From contig JBEKIF010000010.1 in NCBI GenBank assembly GCA_050011895.1, forward strand, positions 101,620-165,619: DNA of 64,000 nt. The letters are read 5' to 3'. This DNA comes from DATBGO01 sp050011895 (GTDB taxonomy: Bacteria; Actinomycetota; Actinomycetes; Streptosporangiales; Streptosporangiaceae). The notes beneath the pieces were generated by a model, which searched no databases, was not told the DNA's origin, and worked only from the letters and a program-made list of their open reading frames with translations. The position numbers and the translations under genes were made by a program. Shown here piece by piece: positions 1-8,802 of the stretch (the first letter of the stretch is position 1; each line of letters starts with the position of its first letter).

Positions 1-466
1 GCAGGGCGGGAAAGGCGAAAGGATTCCGTGCGTCCGGATAGACCGCGTCAAGAGCCGCCGAGCCTGCGGCCCGGTGATCCGGATGGCTGGCGGGGATCCT
101 GGCGTAGTTGCGCTCGGGTGAGGGGCACATCACCCGGTCCGGCCGGATCTGCCTGATCACCCTGGTCAGGTCCGCGCGCAGGCTGAGGGTGGCCTCAAGG
201 CGGCCGTCGGGGTAACCGAGGAACCTGATGTCCTGAACGCCGACATGCTTGGCCGCAGCGGTCTGCTCGGCGCGGCGGAGGATGGCCATATCCGGCCGGG
301 AGATGGAGTGGTCGCTGCCGCCTGCGTCGCCGTCGGTGACGATGCAGTAGCTGACCTCGGCCCCTGCGTCGGTCCAGCGCGCGACGGTGCCGGCCGCGCC
401 GAAGTCGACGTCGTCGGGATGCGCGGTGATCACCAGGATCCGGCTGACCTCTGAGTCTTCCAGCAC
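1..466 (-). CDS. PIG-L (LmbE-like) deacetylase, 3' end outside the window
   Basis: The minus strand encodes about 155 residues of an N-acetylglucosaminyl-phosphatidylinositol/mycothiol-type deacetylase. The Zn-binding motif HPDD (in ITAHPDDVDF) lies near residue 15, as expected for the start of this family, followed by an SDHSISRPDMA segment and a PDRVMCPSPERNY segment. These are typical of zinc-dependent N-deacetylases acting on sugar amides such as mycothiol precursors. The gene runs off the left edge, so length and substrate cannot be judged. The GTG at 466 is chosen because a TAGGAT box (474-479) sits 7 nt upstream, as in other leaderless genes here. Substrate is unknown. Confidence 0.85.
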   Translation of the reverse strand, partial: MLEDSEVSRILVITAHPDDVDFGAAGTVARWTDAGAEVSYCIVTDGDAGGSDHSISRPDMAILRRAEQTAAAKHVGVQDIRFLGYPDGRLEATLSLRADLTRVIRQIRPDRVMCPSPERNYARIPASHPDHRAAGSAALDAVYPDARNPFAFPAL

Positions 467-473
467 GGTGCCG

Positions 474-479
474 ATCCTA
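474..479 (-). promoter_or_regulatory. -10 box TAGGAT of the PIG-L gene (leaderless)
   Basis: TAGGAT is followed by 7 nt and then the GTG start, so transcription probably begins at the start codon. No Shine-Dalgarno sequence is present. Inferred from sequence only. Confidence 0.5.
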
Positions 480-696
480 CGGGCACCGTCCGACAGCCCG
501 GCCGTGCTGCCGGCCGGATCTCCCGTCTGACAAACCGCGGTGAAGTGGTTGACAGGCGCACGGCCGGAGCCGCAATGATCGGATGAGACACGTGTGGTGA
601 CCGGACAGCGGACGAGTGGTCGCCTGGCGTGCAATTTCACCCGCAATTTCACCCGGAGTGCAATCTCACGGGCTCGCGGAGCGGAGAGGCGTGGCA

Positions 697-2157
697 ATGG
701 GTCTAGTGGATTCGGGTGCCTGGCAGGGCAAGATCTTCTCGGCTGGCTGGCGGGCGGGCTCCGGCGGCGAGCACGCCGTGACCGAGCCTGCCACGGGCCA
801 GGAACTCGGCCGGATCGGCTACGCCACCCCGGCGGACGTGCGCAGGGCCACGCAGCTGGCCCGCCAGGCACAGCGATCCTGGGCGGCTGCCCCCTACGGC
901 GAGCGCGCCGCCGTGCTGCGGCGGGCCGGGGATCTGTGGAACGCTCACGCGGACGAGATCAAGATGTGGCTGACCAGGGAGACCGGGGCCATCGCCCCGA
1001 TGGGCGACCTGCAGGTGCACGTCTCCGCCGATGAGTGCTATGAGGCCGCCGCCCTGGCCTCGCAGCCCTACGGCGAGCTGCTGCGCAGCGAGCAGCCCAG
1101 GCTCAGCCTGGCCAGGCACGTGCCGGCCGGAGTGGTCGGTGTGATCGCCCCGTTCAACGTCCCGACGATCCTGGCGATCCGGGCCGTCGCCCCGGCACTG
1201 GCCCTCGGCAACGCGGTCGTCCTGAAGCCTGACCCGCGTACCTCGGTCAGCGGCGGCGTGGTGCTCGCCGAGATCTTCGCCAGGGCCGGGCTTCCCGACG
1301 GCCTCCTGCACGTGCTGCCCGGCGGCCCGGGCACCGGCGAGGCGGTGGTCACCGAGCCCGGCATCAGGATCATCGCCTTCACCGGATCCACCAGGGCAGG
1401 CCGGGCCGTCGCCCGGCTGGCCGGCGAGCACCTCAAGCGGGTCCACCTGGAGCTCGGCGGTAACTCGGCGCTCATCGTGCTGCCCGATGTGGACATCGAG
1501 CGGGCCACCTCCGTGGGCGCCTTCGGCTCCTTCATCCACCAGGGGCAGATCTGCATGTCGGCAAGCCGGCACCTGGTGCACAGCTCCATCGCGAAGGACT
1601 ACGCGATGGCGCTCGCGGCCCGGGCCGAGCACCTTCCGGTCGGTGACCCGCATAGGGAGCAGGTGGCGCTCGGGCCGCTGATCGATGAGCAGCAGCGTGA
1701 CAAAGTGGACCGGATCGTCAGGGCCAGCGTCGACGCCGGCGCCATACTGCTGACCGGCGGCACCTACCAGGGCTTGTTCTACCGGCCGACGGTGCTCGCC
1801 GACGTGCCGGCCTCAGCTCCTGCCTACGCCGAGGAGATCTTCGGCCCGGTGGCCCCTGTGACGCCGTTCGATTCCATCGACGAGGCCGTCGAGATGGCCG
1901 GAGGCACCGACTACGGTCTCTCGCTGGGCATCCTCACCAGGGATGTCTACCAGGGACTTGCGATCGCCGAGCGGATCCCCTCCGGGCTTGTCCACATCAA
2001 TGACCAGACGGTCAACGACGAGGCGACGATCCCGTTCGGCGGGGTGGGCTCGTCGGGCAACGGCGGCAGGCTCGGCGGGGCCAGGGCCAACCTGGACGCC
2101 TTCACCGAGACGCAGTGGGTGACGGTGCGCGGCGACCTGCCCGCGTACCCGTTCTAG
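697..2157 (+). CDS. NAD(P)-dependent aldehyde dehydrogenase, benzaldehyde/vanillin dehydrogenase-like
   Basis: A 486-residue ALDH-superfamily enzyme that oxidises an aldehyde to the acid in the cytosol. The catalytic residues are complete: Asn154 in PFN (oxyanion hole), Glu252 in LELGGN (general base) and Cys286 in GQICMS (nucleophile), with normal spacing of 98 and 34. The GSTRAG nucleotide-binding loop precedes the Glu. Sequence style (PFNVPTILAIR, FIHQGQICMS) fits the benzaldehyde/vanillin dehydrogenase branch, but the substrate is inferred. The ATG at 697 has GGAGAGG upstream. An in-frame start at 616 would add 27 residues unlike the family and was not chosen. It converges on the next gene across a tandem repeat. 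Confidence 0.88.
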   Translation: MGLVDSGAWQGKIFSAGWRAGSGGEHAVTEPATGQELGRIGYATPADVRRATQLARQAQRSWAAAPYGERAAVLRRAGDLWNAHADEIKMWLTRETGAIAPMGDLQVHVSADECYEAAALASQPYGELLRSEQPRLSLARHVPAGVVGVIAPFNVPTILAIRAVAPALALGNAVVLKPDPRTSVSGGVVLAEIFARAGLPDGLLHVLPGGPGTGEAVVTEPGIRIIAFTGSTRAGRAVARLAGEHLKRVHLELGGNSALIVLPDVDIERATSVGAFGSFIHQGQICMSASRHLVHSSIAKDYAMALAARAEHLPVGDPHREQVALGPLIDEQQRDKVDRIVRASVDAGAILLTGGTYQGLFYRPTVLADVPASAPAYAEEIFGPVAPVTPFDSIDEAVEMAGGTDYGLSLGILTRDVYQGLAIAERIPSGLVHINDQTVNDEATIPFGGVGSSGNGGRLGGARANLDAFTETQWVTVRGDLPAYPF

Positions 2158-2185
2158 GACCGCACCCGCCCCCGTCAGCCACAAT

Positions 2186-2302
2186 CAGCTCAGTCCAGCA
2201 CAATCAGCTCAGTCCAGCCAGCTCAGTCCAGCCAGCTCAGTCCAGCCAGCTCAGTCCAGCCAGCTCAGTCCAGCCAGCTCAGTCCAGCCAGCTCAGTCCA
2301 GC
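2186..2302. repeat. Tandem repeat, 14-bp unit, spanning the stop codon of the downstream minus-strand gene
   Basis: Eight copies of CAGCTCAGTCCAGC: one at 2186-2199 followed by ACAAT, then seven contiguous copies from 2205 to 2302. The last copy (2289-2302) contains the stop codon (TCA at 2293-2295) and last codons of the minus-strand aldehyde dehydrogenase. The array therefore looks like repeated duplication of that gene's 3' end into the convergent intergenic space. Confidence 0.95.
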
Positions 2303-3660
2303 GCGGACATCACGTGCTTGATCCTGGTGTAGTCCTCGAACCCGTACATCGACAGGTCCTTGCCGTAGCCGGAGCTCTTGAAGCCGCCGTGCGGCATCTC
2401 GGCGACCAGCGGGATGTGGGTGTTGATCCAGACGCAGCCGAAGTCAAGCCGCCTGGCCATCCGCATCGCCCGGCCGTGATCGGAGGTCCACACCGAGGAG
2501 GCGAGCCCGTATTCGGTGCCGTTGGCCCAGGCCACAGCCTCGTCTTCGGCGCTGAACTGCTGCACGGTGATGACCGGCCCGAAGACCTCGCCCTGGATGA
2601 TCTCGTCGTTCTGGCGCAGCCCGTCCACCACGCTGGCCTCGAAGAAGAAGCCGCGCTCCCCGGTCTGCCTGCCGCCGGTCAGTACCCGGGCATGATCGGG
2701 CAGCCGCTCGATGAACCCGGACACCCGGTCCAGCTGATTGGCGTTGTTGAGGGGGCCGAAGTCCGCGTCAGGCACGTCGGGCCCGGCCACCGTCTGGCTC
2801 TTGGCCTGCTCGACAAGAGCCGCCACGAACTCCTCGTGCACGCCGGGCCCGGCCAGCACCCGGGTCGCGGCGGTGCAGTCCTGGCCTGCGTTGAAGTAAC
2901 CGGCGATGGCGACCGCCTCGGCAGCCTTGGCCGGGTCCGCATCGTCGAAGACGACCACCGGGGCCTTGCCGCCCAGCTCGAGGTGGACCCGCTTGAGGCC
3001 GGGCGCGGCGGCGGCGGCCACCTCCCGGCCCGCGCGCACGCTCCCGGTGATCGACACCATCTGGGGCGCCGGATGGGACACGAGGGCCCGGCCGGTGTCC
3101 CGGTCACCGCAGACCACGTTGAAGACGCCGGGCGGCAGGTGCTCGCTCATCAGCTCGGCCATCAGCAGCGTGCTGGCCGGGGTGGTGTCCGACGGCTTGA
3201 GCACCATGGTGTTGCCGGCCGCGAGGGCGGGCGCCCACTTCCAGACCGCCATCATCATCGGGTAGCCGGACATGTACTCCCCGGCCGAGCGTCCCTCCAG
3301 CATCCGTGCCGCGCCCGCGAAGAACCTGATCTGGTCCACCATCGGCGGGATCTCTTCGGACAAGGTCAGCGCGATCGGCTTGCCGGTGTTCTGCGACTCG
3401 GCGGCGACCAGCTGGTCCGCGTTGACCTCGATCGTATCGGCGATCCGCAGCAGCGCCAGGCTGCGCTCGGACGGTGTCGCATCGCGCCACTGCCCGGACG
3501 CGGAGGCGGCGGACGCGAAGGCCGCGTCGACCTCGATGGCGCCGGACACCGGCGCGGTGGCGAAGGCCTCGCCGGTGGCTGGGTTGATCAGGTCGGCACG
3601 CCGGTCGAAGGAGATGTCCGTGTACTGCCCGCCGATGAAGTTGCGCAGATCGTCCACCAC
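2293..3660 (-). CDS. Gamma-aminobutyraldehyde dehydrogenase-like protein with an internal deletion, probably inactive
   Basis: A 455-residue ALDH closest in motifs to PatD-type aminobutyraldehyde dehydrogenases (FIGGQY start, GHGGFKSSGYGKD-like MPHGGFKSSGYGKD end, YTRIKHVM C-terminus). Glu228 (LELGGKAP) and Cys262 (GQDCTAA) are present. The stretch that should link GEYMSG to YPMMMAVW is missing: family members carry about 20 residues there, ending in PWN, whose Asn forms the oxyanion hole. Here Gly132 joins directly to Tyr133 (DNA near 3264). The frame stays open, so this is an in-frame deletion rather than a frameshift. GTG at 3660 has GGAGG 4 nt upstream. The intact family length is about 475. 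Confidence 0.85.
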   Translation of the reverse strand: MVDDLRNFIGGQYTDISFDRRADLINPATGEAFATAPVSGAIEVDAAFASAASASGQWRDATPSERSLALLRIADTIEVNADQLVAAESQNTGKPIALTLSEEIPPMVDQIRFFAGAARMLEGRSAGEYMSGYPMMMAVWKWAPALAAGNTMVLKPSDTTPASTLLMAELMSEHLPPGVFNVVCGDRDTGRALVSHPAPQMVSITGSVRAGREVAAAAAPGLKRVHLELGGKAPVVVFDDADPAKAAEAVAIAGYFNAGQDCTAATRVLAGPGVHEEFVAALVEQAKSQTVAGPDVPDADFGPLNNANQLDRVSGFIERLPDHARVLTGGRQTGERGFFFEASVVDGLRQNDEIIQGEVFGPVITVQQFSAEDEAVAWANGTEYGLASSVWTSDHGRAMRMARRLDFGCVWINTHIPLVAEMPHGGFKSSGYGKDLSMYGFEDYTRIKHVMSALD

Positions 3661-3689
3661 GCGGCCTCCGTTTCAGGTTGTTAACGGGC

Positions 3690-4901
3690 TTACTTACTCA
3701 CATGCGTGCGTTCCTCGCAAGCCCACGGCGAACCGTAGTCGGTGAGCAGGTCGAGGAAGGGAGCCGCGGGCAGCGCCTCAGGGCCGAGCAGGCCGGCCCC
3801 TGACCACGCGCCTGAATCGATCAGCTCGAGGGCGACCACCGGGTTGACCGCGGTCTGCCAGACCACTGCCTGGGATCCGTACTGGGCCATCGACCAGGCG
3901 TTGTCGACCACGTGGTACAGGTACACCTCGCGCGGCGCGCCGTCGGTGCCGGTGCCGGTCACCCAGGTCCCCGCGCAGGTCAGGCCGGTCATCCGGTCGC
4001 CCAGGGTGGCCGGGTCCGGCAGGCAGGCCGCGACCACGTCGCGCGGCGAGACGCTGACACCGCTGGCGCTGACCGGTTCCACCGAGTCAAGGCCGAGCTT
4101 GTGCAGGGTCTGCAGGACGTCGATGAACTCGGAGCCGAGGCCGTACTTGAAGGTGACCCGCTGGGCGTCCACCCAGCGCGGCATCAGCAGCACTTCCTCG
4201 TGTTCCACGTTGACGCACTCGACCGGCCCGATCCCGGCCGGGAAGTTGAAGATCTCCGGCTCGCTGAACGGCGGCGTGGTGAACCAGCCCCGGCCCTTCT
4301 CCCAGATCACCGGCGGGTTGAGGCACTCCTCGATGGTGGTCCAGATGGAGAACGTCGGCGCGAAGTCATAGCCGGCCACCTCGAGGTTGGCGCCGTCCCG
4401 CACGCCGAGCTGGTTGATCTCGCTGAACATCGTGTCGGCGGCGTGCCTGGCGAAGATGTCGGACAGGCCAGGCTCGACCCCGATCCCCGCCAGCGCGAGC
4501 TTTCCGCGCTGTTCCCACTCGGGTGCCAGGGCGAACTGCTCGTCGCCCAGCTTGACACCAGTGTTGCTATAGGGGTCATCCTGGTCGGGATGGGACAGCG
4601 ACATGGCCATGTCCAGGTAGTGCGTGCCGGCCTGGAGCGCGGCCCGGAACAGCGGCATGACGAACCGCGGGTCGGTCGCGTTCATCAGCACGTCGCAGGA
4701 GTGGTCGGCCAGCAGCGCGGCGGCGGCCTGCTCGTCACGCGCGTCGAGCCTGACCGCGCGGTAGCCGTCGCTCGCCGCGGCCGCGCGCTCGGCCCGGCCC
4801 AGGTCGTAGTCGGCGATGACCAGTTCGGCGAAGCGGCGCCGGGCGGCGATCCGGGCAAAAGCCGTGCCTACCCCGCCGGCGCCAACCAGAAGGATGCGCA
4901 T
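3690..4901 (-). CDS. Saccharopine dehydrogenase family protein
   Basis: A 403-residue protein with an N-terminal Rossmann fold (MRILLVGAGGVGTAFARIAARR, glycine motif at residues 7-12, acidic Asp near 31) and a saccharopine dehydrogenase C-terminal domain. These enzymes use NAD(P) on amino-acid or polyamine adducts such as saccharopine or carboxynorspermidine. Its stop lies 30 bp upstream of the PatD-like gene, and the permease is divergent, so a role in lysine or polyamine catabolism is likely but inferred. A TAAGAT box at 4909-4914 lies 7 nt before the ATG, which suggests a leaderless mRNA covering both minus-strand genes. Confidence 0.82.
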   Translation of the reverse strand: MRILLVGAGGVGTAFARIAARRRFAELVIADYDLGRAERAAAASDGYRAVRLDARDEQAAAALLADHSCDVLMNATDPRFVMPLFRAALQAGTHYLDMAMSLSHPDQDDPYSNTGVKLGDEQFALAPEWEQRGKLALAGIGVEPGLSDIFARHAADTMFSEINQLGVRDGANLEVAGYDFAPTFSIWTTIEECLNPPVIWEKGRGWFTTPPFSEPEIFNFPAGIGPVECVNVEHEEVLLMPRWVDAQRVTFKYGLGSEFIDVLQTLHKLGLDSVEPVSASGVSVSPRDVVAACLPDPATLGDRMTGLTCAGTWVTGTGTDGAPREVYLYHVVDNAWSMAQYGSQAVVWQTAVNPVVALELIDSGAWSGAGLLGPEALPAAPFLDLLTDYGSPWACEERTHVSK

Positions 4902-5125
4902 AGGGCTGATCTTAGACCGAGGGCCCGTGACCGACGGGACCTGCGGTGATGCTTAGCTGTTACAACGGAAATCGTCGCCGGGGGGCACAAATCATGCTAG
5001 AACCGTCGTACCTGGGTGTTGCCGTCTCGGCAGCCAGGTATCAATGTCGCGGCACCAGGCACTGGCCGCGCCGTGCTCGCGTGCAAGATCCGGCCCGGTT
5101 GGGCAACTGCCAGGAGGGGTGAGCG

Positions 5126-6685
5126 ATGGCCGCCGCTGCACCAGATCTGCGACCAACGGAAGACGCCGTCGACAAGGGCCTGAAGAGCGGGGCGCTCGGC
5201 CTGATGTCCAGCATCGTCATCGGGGTCGCCTCCACCGCGCCCGCCTACAGCCTGGCCGCGACGCTCGGCTTCGTGGTGGTGGCGATCGGCCTGCAGTCCC
5301 CGGCCGTCGCTTTCCTCGCGTTCGTGCCGATGCTGCTCGCCTCGATCGGCTACAGCGAGATGAACAAGGCCGACCCGGACTGCGGTACCACGTTTACCTG
5401 GGCCAGCCGGGCCTTCGGCCCGAAGACCGGCTGGGCGGGTGGCTGGGCGATCGTCGCCGCTGACGTCCTGGTGATGGCCAGCCTGGCCCAGGTGGCGGGC
5501 GCGTACGTGTTCGACCTGTTCAACACGAGCAGCATCGGCGGCAACCCGGCCAGCGGCTGGGTGCTGCTGGTCGGCATCATCTGGATCATCTTGATGACCG
5601 CCATCTGCTACGTCGGCATCGAGGTCTCGGCCAACTTCCAGAAGGCACTGCTGTCCATCGAGATCGTCATGCTGGTGGTGCTGTCGGTCGTGGCGCTGGT
5701 CAAGGTCGGCAGCGGGCACGCGCCGGTCGGCTCGCTGCACGTCAGCGCGGCCTGGTTCAACCCGTTCAAGGCGCATCTGTCCGCGTTCATCTCCGGGCTG
5801 GTGCTGTTCCTGTTCATCTACTGGGGCTGGGACACCGCGGTGTCGGTCAACGAGGAGACCGCGGACCGCAACCGGACCCCGGGCCTGGCCGCGATCATCT
5901 CGACCGTCGTGCTCCTGATCACCTACCTGCTGGTGACCACCTCAGTCCAGGCCTACGCGGGAATCGGCTCGAAGGGCATCGGCCTCGGCAACACCGCCAA
6001 CCAGGGCGACGTGCTGTCGGTGCTCGGCGGCTCCATCTTCGGCACGAGCGGTTTCGGCTCGGTCCTGAGCCACCTGCTGATCATCATGGTGCTGTCGTCG
6101 GCGGCCGCCTCCACCCAGACCACGATCCTGCCGACCGCCCGGACGACCCTGTCGATGGCGGCCTACAAGGCGCTGCCGTCCTCATTCGCCAAGATCCACC
6201 CGAGATTCCTGACGCCCACGGTGTCCACCATCTTGATGGGCCTGATCTCGATCGCGCTGTACATACCGCTGAACTACCTGTCCGGCGGCCTGGTCATCTC
6301 CGACGCGGTCACCGCGATCGGGCTGTACATCGCGTTCTACTACGGGCTGACCGCCTGGTCCTGCGTCTGGTATTACCGCAGGACGCTGGGAGAGAACTCG
6401 CGCAACCTGTGGATGCGCGGCATCCTGCCCGGCCTCGGCGGCCTGATCCTGTGGGCAGCGGGGATCTACAGCCTGCAGAGCGACTGGGTGGCCAGCAACA
6501 GTTACACCTTCTGGACGGTTCCCGGCCTGCACTGGGAGGTCGGCGGGTCGTTCATCATCGCGTTCCTGTCCGCGCTGGCCGGGGTGATCTTCTTCATCTA
6601 CTGCCGGACCACCGCGCCTGCCTTCTTCAAGAAGCAGACGCTGACCAGGGCGACGCCGACGCTGGTGCCCGACACGGAGGCCTAG
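5126..6685 (+). CDS. APC-family amino-acid permease
   Basis: A 519-residue integral membrane transporter of the amino acid-polyamine-organocation superfamily. The N-terminal motif GLMSSIVIGVASTAPAYSLA begins TM1, and about 12 hydrophobic segments follow. The central LFIYWGWDTAVSVNEET motif matches TM6 and its exit in APC permeases with broad substrates. It likely imports an amino acid or polyamine by proton symport. An AGGAGG lies 8 nt before the ATG. Its divergent placement beside the saccharopine-dehydrogenase-like and aldehyde dehydrogenase genes suggests it supplies their substrate; that link is inference. Confidence 0.88.
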   Translation: MAAAAPDLRPTEDAVDKGLKSGALGLMSSIVIGVASTAPAYSLAATLGFVVVAIGLQSPAVAFLAFVPMLLASIGYSEMNKADPDCGTTFTWASRAFGPKTGWAGGWAIVAADVLVMASLAQVAGAYVFDLFNTSSIGGNPASGWVLLVGIIWIILMTAICYVGIEVSANFQKALLSIEIVMLVVLSVVALVKVGSGHAPVGSLHVSAAWFNPFKAHLSAFISGLVLFLFIYWGWDTAVSVNEETADRNRTPGLAAIISTVVLLITYLLVTTSVQAYAGIGSKGIGLGNTANQGDVLSVLGGSIFGTSGFGSVLSHLLIIMVLSSAAASTQTTILPTARTTLSMAAYKALPSSFAKIHPRFLTPTVSTILMGLISIALYIPLNYLSGGLVISDAVTAIGLYIAFYYGLTAWSCVWYYRRTLGENSRNLWMRGILPGLGGLILWAAGIYSLQSDWVASNSYTFWTVPGLHWEVGGSFIIAFLSALAGVIFFIYCRTTAPAFFKKQTLTRATPTLVPDTEA

Positions 6686-7655
6686 CCAGGCCACAGCTCG
6701 CGAGTGATGCCACCTGGTGCCGCCGGAACCTGCAGCAAGCACGGCTTCGCGCCGCGTGATGCTGCGCTGGGCGTGGCTGGCGTCCTCGTCGCCGGGACTG
6801 GCCGCGATGACCGGCCGCGGCGGCCGGGCCGTTCGGGACAGCCCAGGCTGTCCTGGAAGACCTGGCCAGGGTGCGGCTGACCGCCAAGCGGGCATCCAGG
6901 CCACGCAACGGCTGGCATAGCCGCTGCCGCGCCCGCCCTGGATTGCCACCGTAAACTCGCCTTAATAGCATTAGAGCATAGCAAGAATGACTGTTAATAG
7001 TCGGCAAGTGCGAATTACTGGGTCCCAATCACGTGGGCTGACCTGGTATTTTGAAGAGTCCGGCGGCCATTTCGGTGCAAAAGGAAAAGCCCGGGGATCT
7101 GGAGGTCAGGCAGCACTCCGGGCGGGTCGCCGAGCCGCAAGCGAGCGTGACGACTAGCTTGGACGAAGCGGGCCGGGCGCCGACGAGTTCCACGAGGCCG
7201 TACTGACCCCCGGCATGGAAACCCCGCGCCCGGGACTCAGGCGAGCGGTCGTCATGCCCAGGTGGCGGGGGCCGGCGGTGCTGGCCGCTCAGGGCCGCCC
7301 GGCCATCCAGGCGCTTCCCGGGTCCGAGTGGGCCATCCCGGCGTCACCGCGGCGGCCCGCCGTCGAGGCGCCCCGCCCAGTCATCCACGGCATCGTTACC
7401 GGGGACAGGACAGCGTTACCGAGGACAGGACAGCCGTCAGGCGGTGAGTTCTGCGCAGGCATGGTCGTCCGCCTCGTGCTACGAAATTCTGCCGCGTATG
7501 GTCCTAGCTGAGGTTTCTCTCCGCGGCGTTCCGCCGCCGTCTGTGCCGTTTCATTGCCCATCGCCTGCCTGGGCCTTGATTCGCCTGAAACCCCGGCGCT
7601 GGTCCCGTATCGTGGCCGGCCAAGGACAATCCGAGATAGAAAGGCGAATAGGTAA
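6686..7655 (+). other. 970-bp region without a convincing gene
   Basis: No reading frame here has a family-like product. Positions about 6950-7060 are unusually AT-rich (runs such as CTTAATAGCATTAGAGCATAG) for this genome, which could mark a promoter or an old insertion. A 20-bp direct repeat pair (CGTTACCG[G/A]GGACAGGACAG) lies at about 7391-7431. An open frame at 7215-7511 is Arg/Pro-rich and looks like chance coding in GC-rich DNA. The last 100 bp probably hold the promoter of the GH12-like gene. Confidence 0.5.
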
Positions 7656-8672
7656 ATGACCAGGTCATTACGGATCATCCTGGCGGCTGTCGTAGCCGCA
7701 GCTGCCCTCGCCGCCGGCGCGGCCGTGCCCGCCCTGCTGGCCAGGCCCGCCGCGACCGCCCAGGCGGTCATGCCCGCGGCCGACGCCAGCACGACGATCT
7801 ACGCCTGCGTAACCTCCAGGCACACCCTCGCCAGAGTGCGTGTCAACACGCCGCCCGCATGCCCGGCGGGGACGGTCCCGGTGCAATGGCAGGTGCAGGC
7901 CGGCCAGCGGGCCCCGTCGCCGAGCCCGACTGCCACCTCACCGAGCCCCAGCCCGACCAGCCCCAGCCCGAGCCCGACGAGCAAATCCCCGAGCCCCAGC
8001 CCGAGCCCGACGAGTACGGCCTGGGCGTGGTGCTCCGCAACGACGGGCGCGTTCAGGTCCTTCCCTGACAGCCTGGCGCTGTACAACCAGGAGGACGCCG
8101 GGTCCGGCAGCCAGACGATCTGCGGGAACTCCGGCTCGGACTGGCAGGCCAGCGTCACTGATCCCGGCGGTAACACCGGCATCCTGTCCTACCCCGACGT
8201 GCAGCTCAACTACAACTCCGCGCCGCCCGCGGTGTCATCGCTGAACCCGGCCGCGACGTCCAGCTTCGCCGAGACGATGAACACCGCCCCCGGAACGTCC
8301 GCCGAGGCCGCCTACGACATCTGGCTGACCAACGGCACCAGCCAGCGCAGCGAAGTCATGATCTGGTATGACACGTTCAACCGCGGCGCCGTGGGCGGCT
8401 CTACCCAGATCGGCTCAGGGTCGTTCTGCGGGCAGGCGTGGCAGCTGTGGAAATACGGCACCGAGCTGATCTGGTACCTGCCCGTCAGCGAGCAGTCCGG
8501 CAAGGTCTGCCCCGTGCAGATGTTGCAGGCTCTTCAATCCCGGGGCCTGCTCAAGGCGAACGCCGGGCTGAGCCAGTTTGAGAACGGCTGGGAAATCGCG
8601 TCGACCGGCGGGGCGCCTGAGACGTTCCGCATGACTGCGTATTCGGTCACCGGGCTGCCGCCCGGCAACTGA
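7656..8672 (+). CDS. Secreted protein with Pro-Ser linker and GH12-like (endoglucanase/xyloglucanase fold) domain
   Basis: A 338-residue exported protein. Residues 1-35 form a signal peptide (TRSLR then a long Ala-rich hydrophobic stretch). Residues 47-80 form a small Cys-containing domain (IYACV...PPACPAGT). Residues 86-119 are a PSPSPT linker. Residues 122-338 resemble glycoside hydrolase family 12: YDIWL, SEVMIW with Glu233 in the nucleophile position, and FENGWEIASTGG with Glu313 in the acid/base region. Paired Cys residues suggest disulfides outside the cell. GH12 enzymes cleave beta-1,4-glucans or xyloglucan; activity here is inferred. A GAAAGG precedes the ATG at a long spacing. No partner genes are adjacent. 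Confidence 0.75.
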   Translation: MTRSLRIILAAVVAAAALAAGAAVPALLARPAATAQAVMPAADASTTIYACVTSRHTLARVRVNTPPACPAGTVPVQWQVQAGQRAPSPSPTATSPSPSPTSPSPSPTSKSPSPSPSPTSTAWAWCSATTGAFRSFPDSLALYNQEDAGSGSQTICGNSGSDWQASVTDPGGNTGILSYPDVQLNYNSAPPAVSSLNPAATSSFAETMNTAPGTSAEAAYDIWLTNGTSQRSEVMIWYDTFNRGAVGGSTQIGSGSFCGQAWQLWKYGTELIWYLPVSEQSGKVCPVQMLQALQSRGLLKANAGLSQFENGWEIASTGGAPETFRMTAYSVTGLPPGN

Positions 8673-8790
8673 GCGGAAAGGGCTAGCCGGTGACGGCGGT
8701 CGGCCTGCGCCTCAAGCAGTCCGGCATGCACTGGGCCGTCAGCGGCGCCCGCGTCGGTCGCGACTGAGCCCGGGTGTCAGCGGCAGCGCC

Positions 8791-8796
8791 TAGGCT
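8791..8796 (+). promoter_or_regulatory. -10 box TAGGCT of pcrA (leaderless)
   Basis: TAGGCT is followed by GTGCAA and then the GTG at 8803. With a start point 6-7 nt downstream of the box, the mRNA would begin at 8803. That decides between the GTG codons at 8797 and 8803. Confidence 0.55.
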
Positions 8797-8802
8797 GTGC
8801 AA

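Noticed and set aside
616..696. Upstream extension of the first aldehyde dehydrogenase
   Set aside because: No homology and no ribosome-binding site; ATG 697 has GGAGAGG.
2186..2302. CRISPR array
   Set aside because: Copies are contiguous without spacers and only 14 bp.
7060..7200. Possible c-di-GMP or c-di-AMP riboswitch ahead of the GH12-like gene
   Set aside because: I could not match the conserved cores of either class, and the distance to the gene is over 450 bp.
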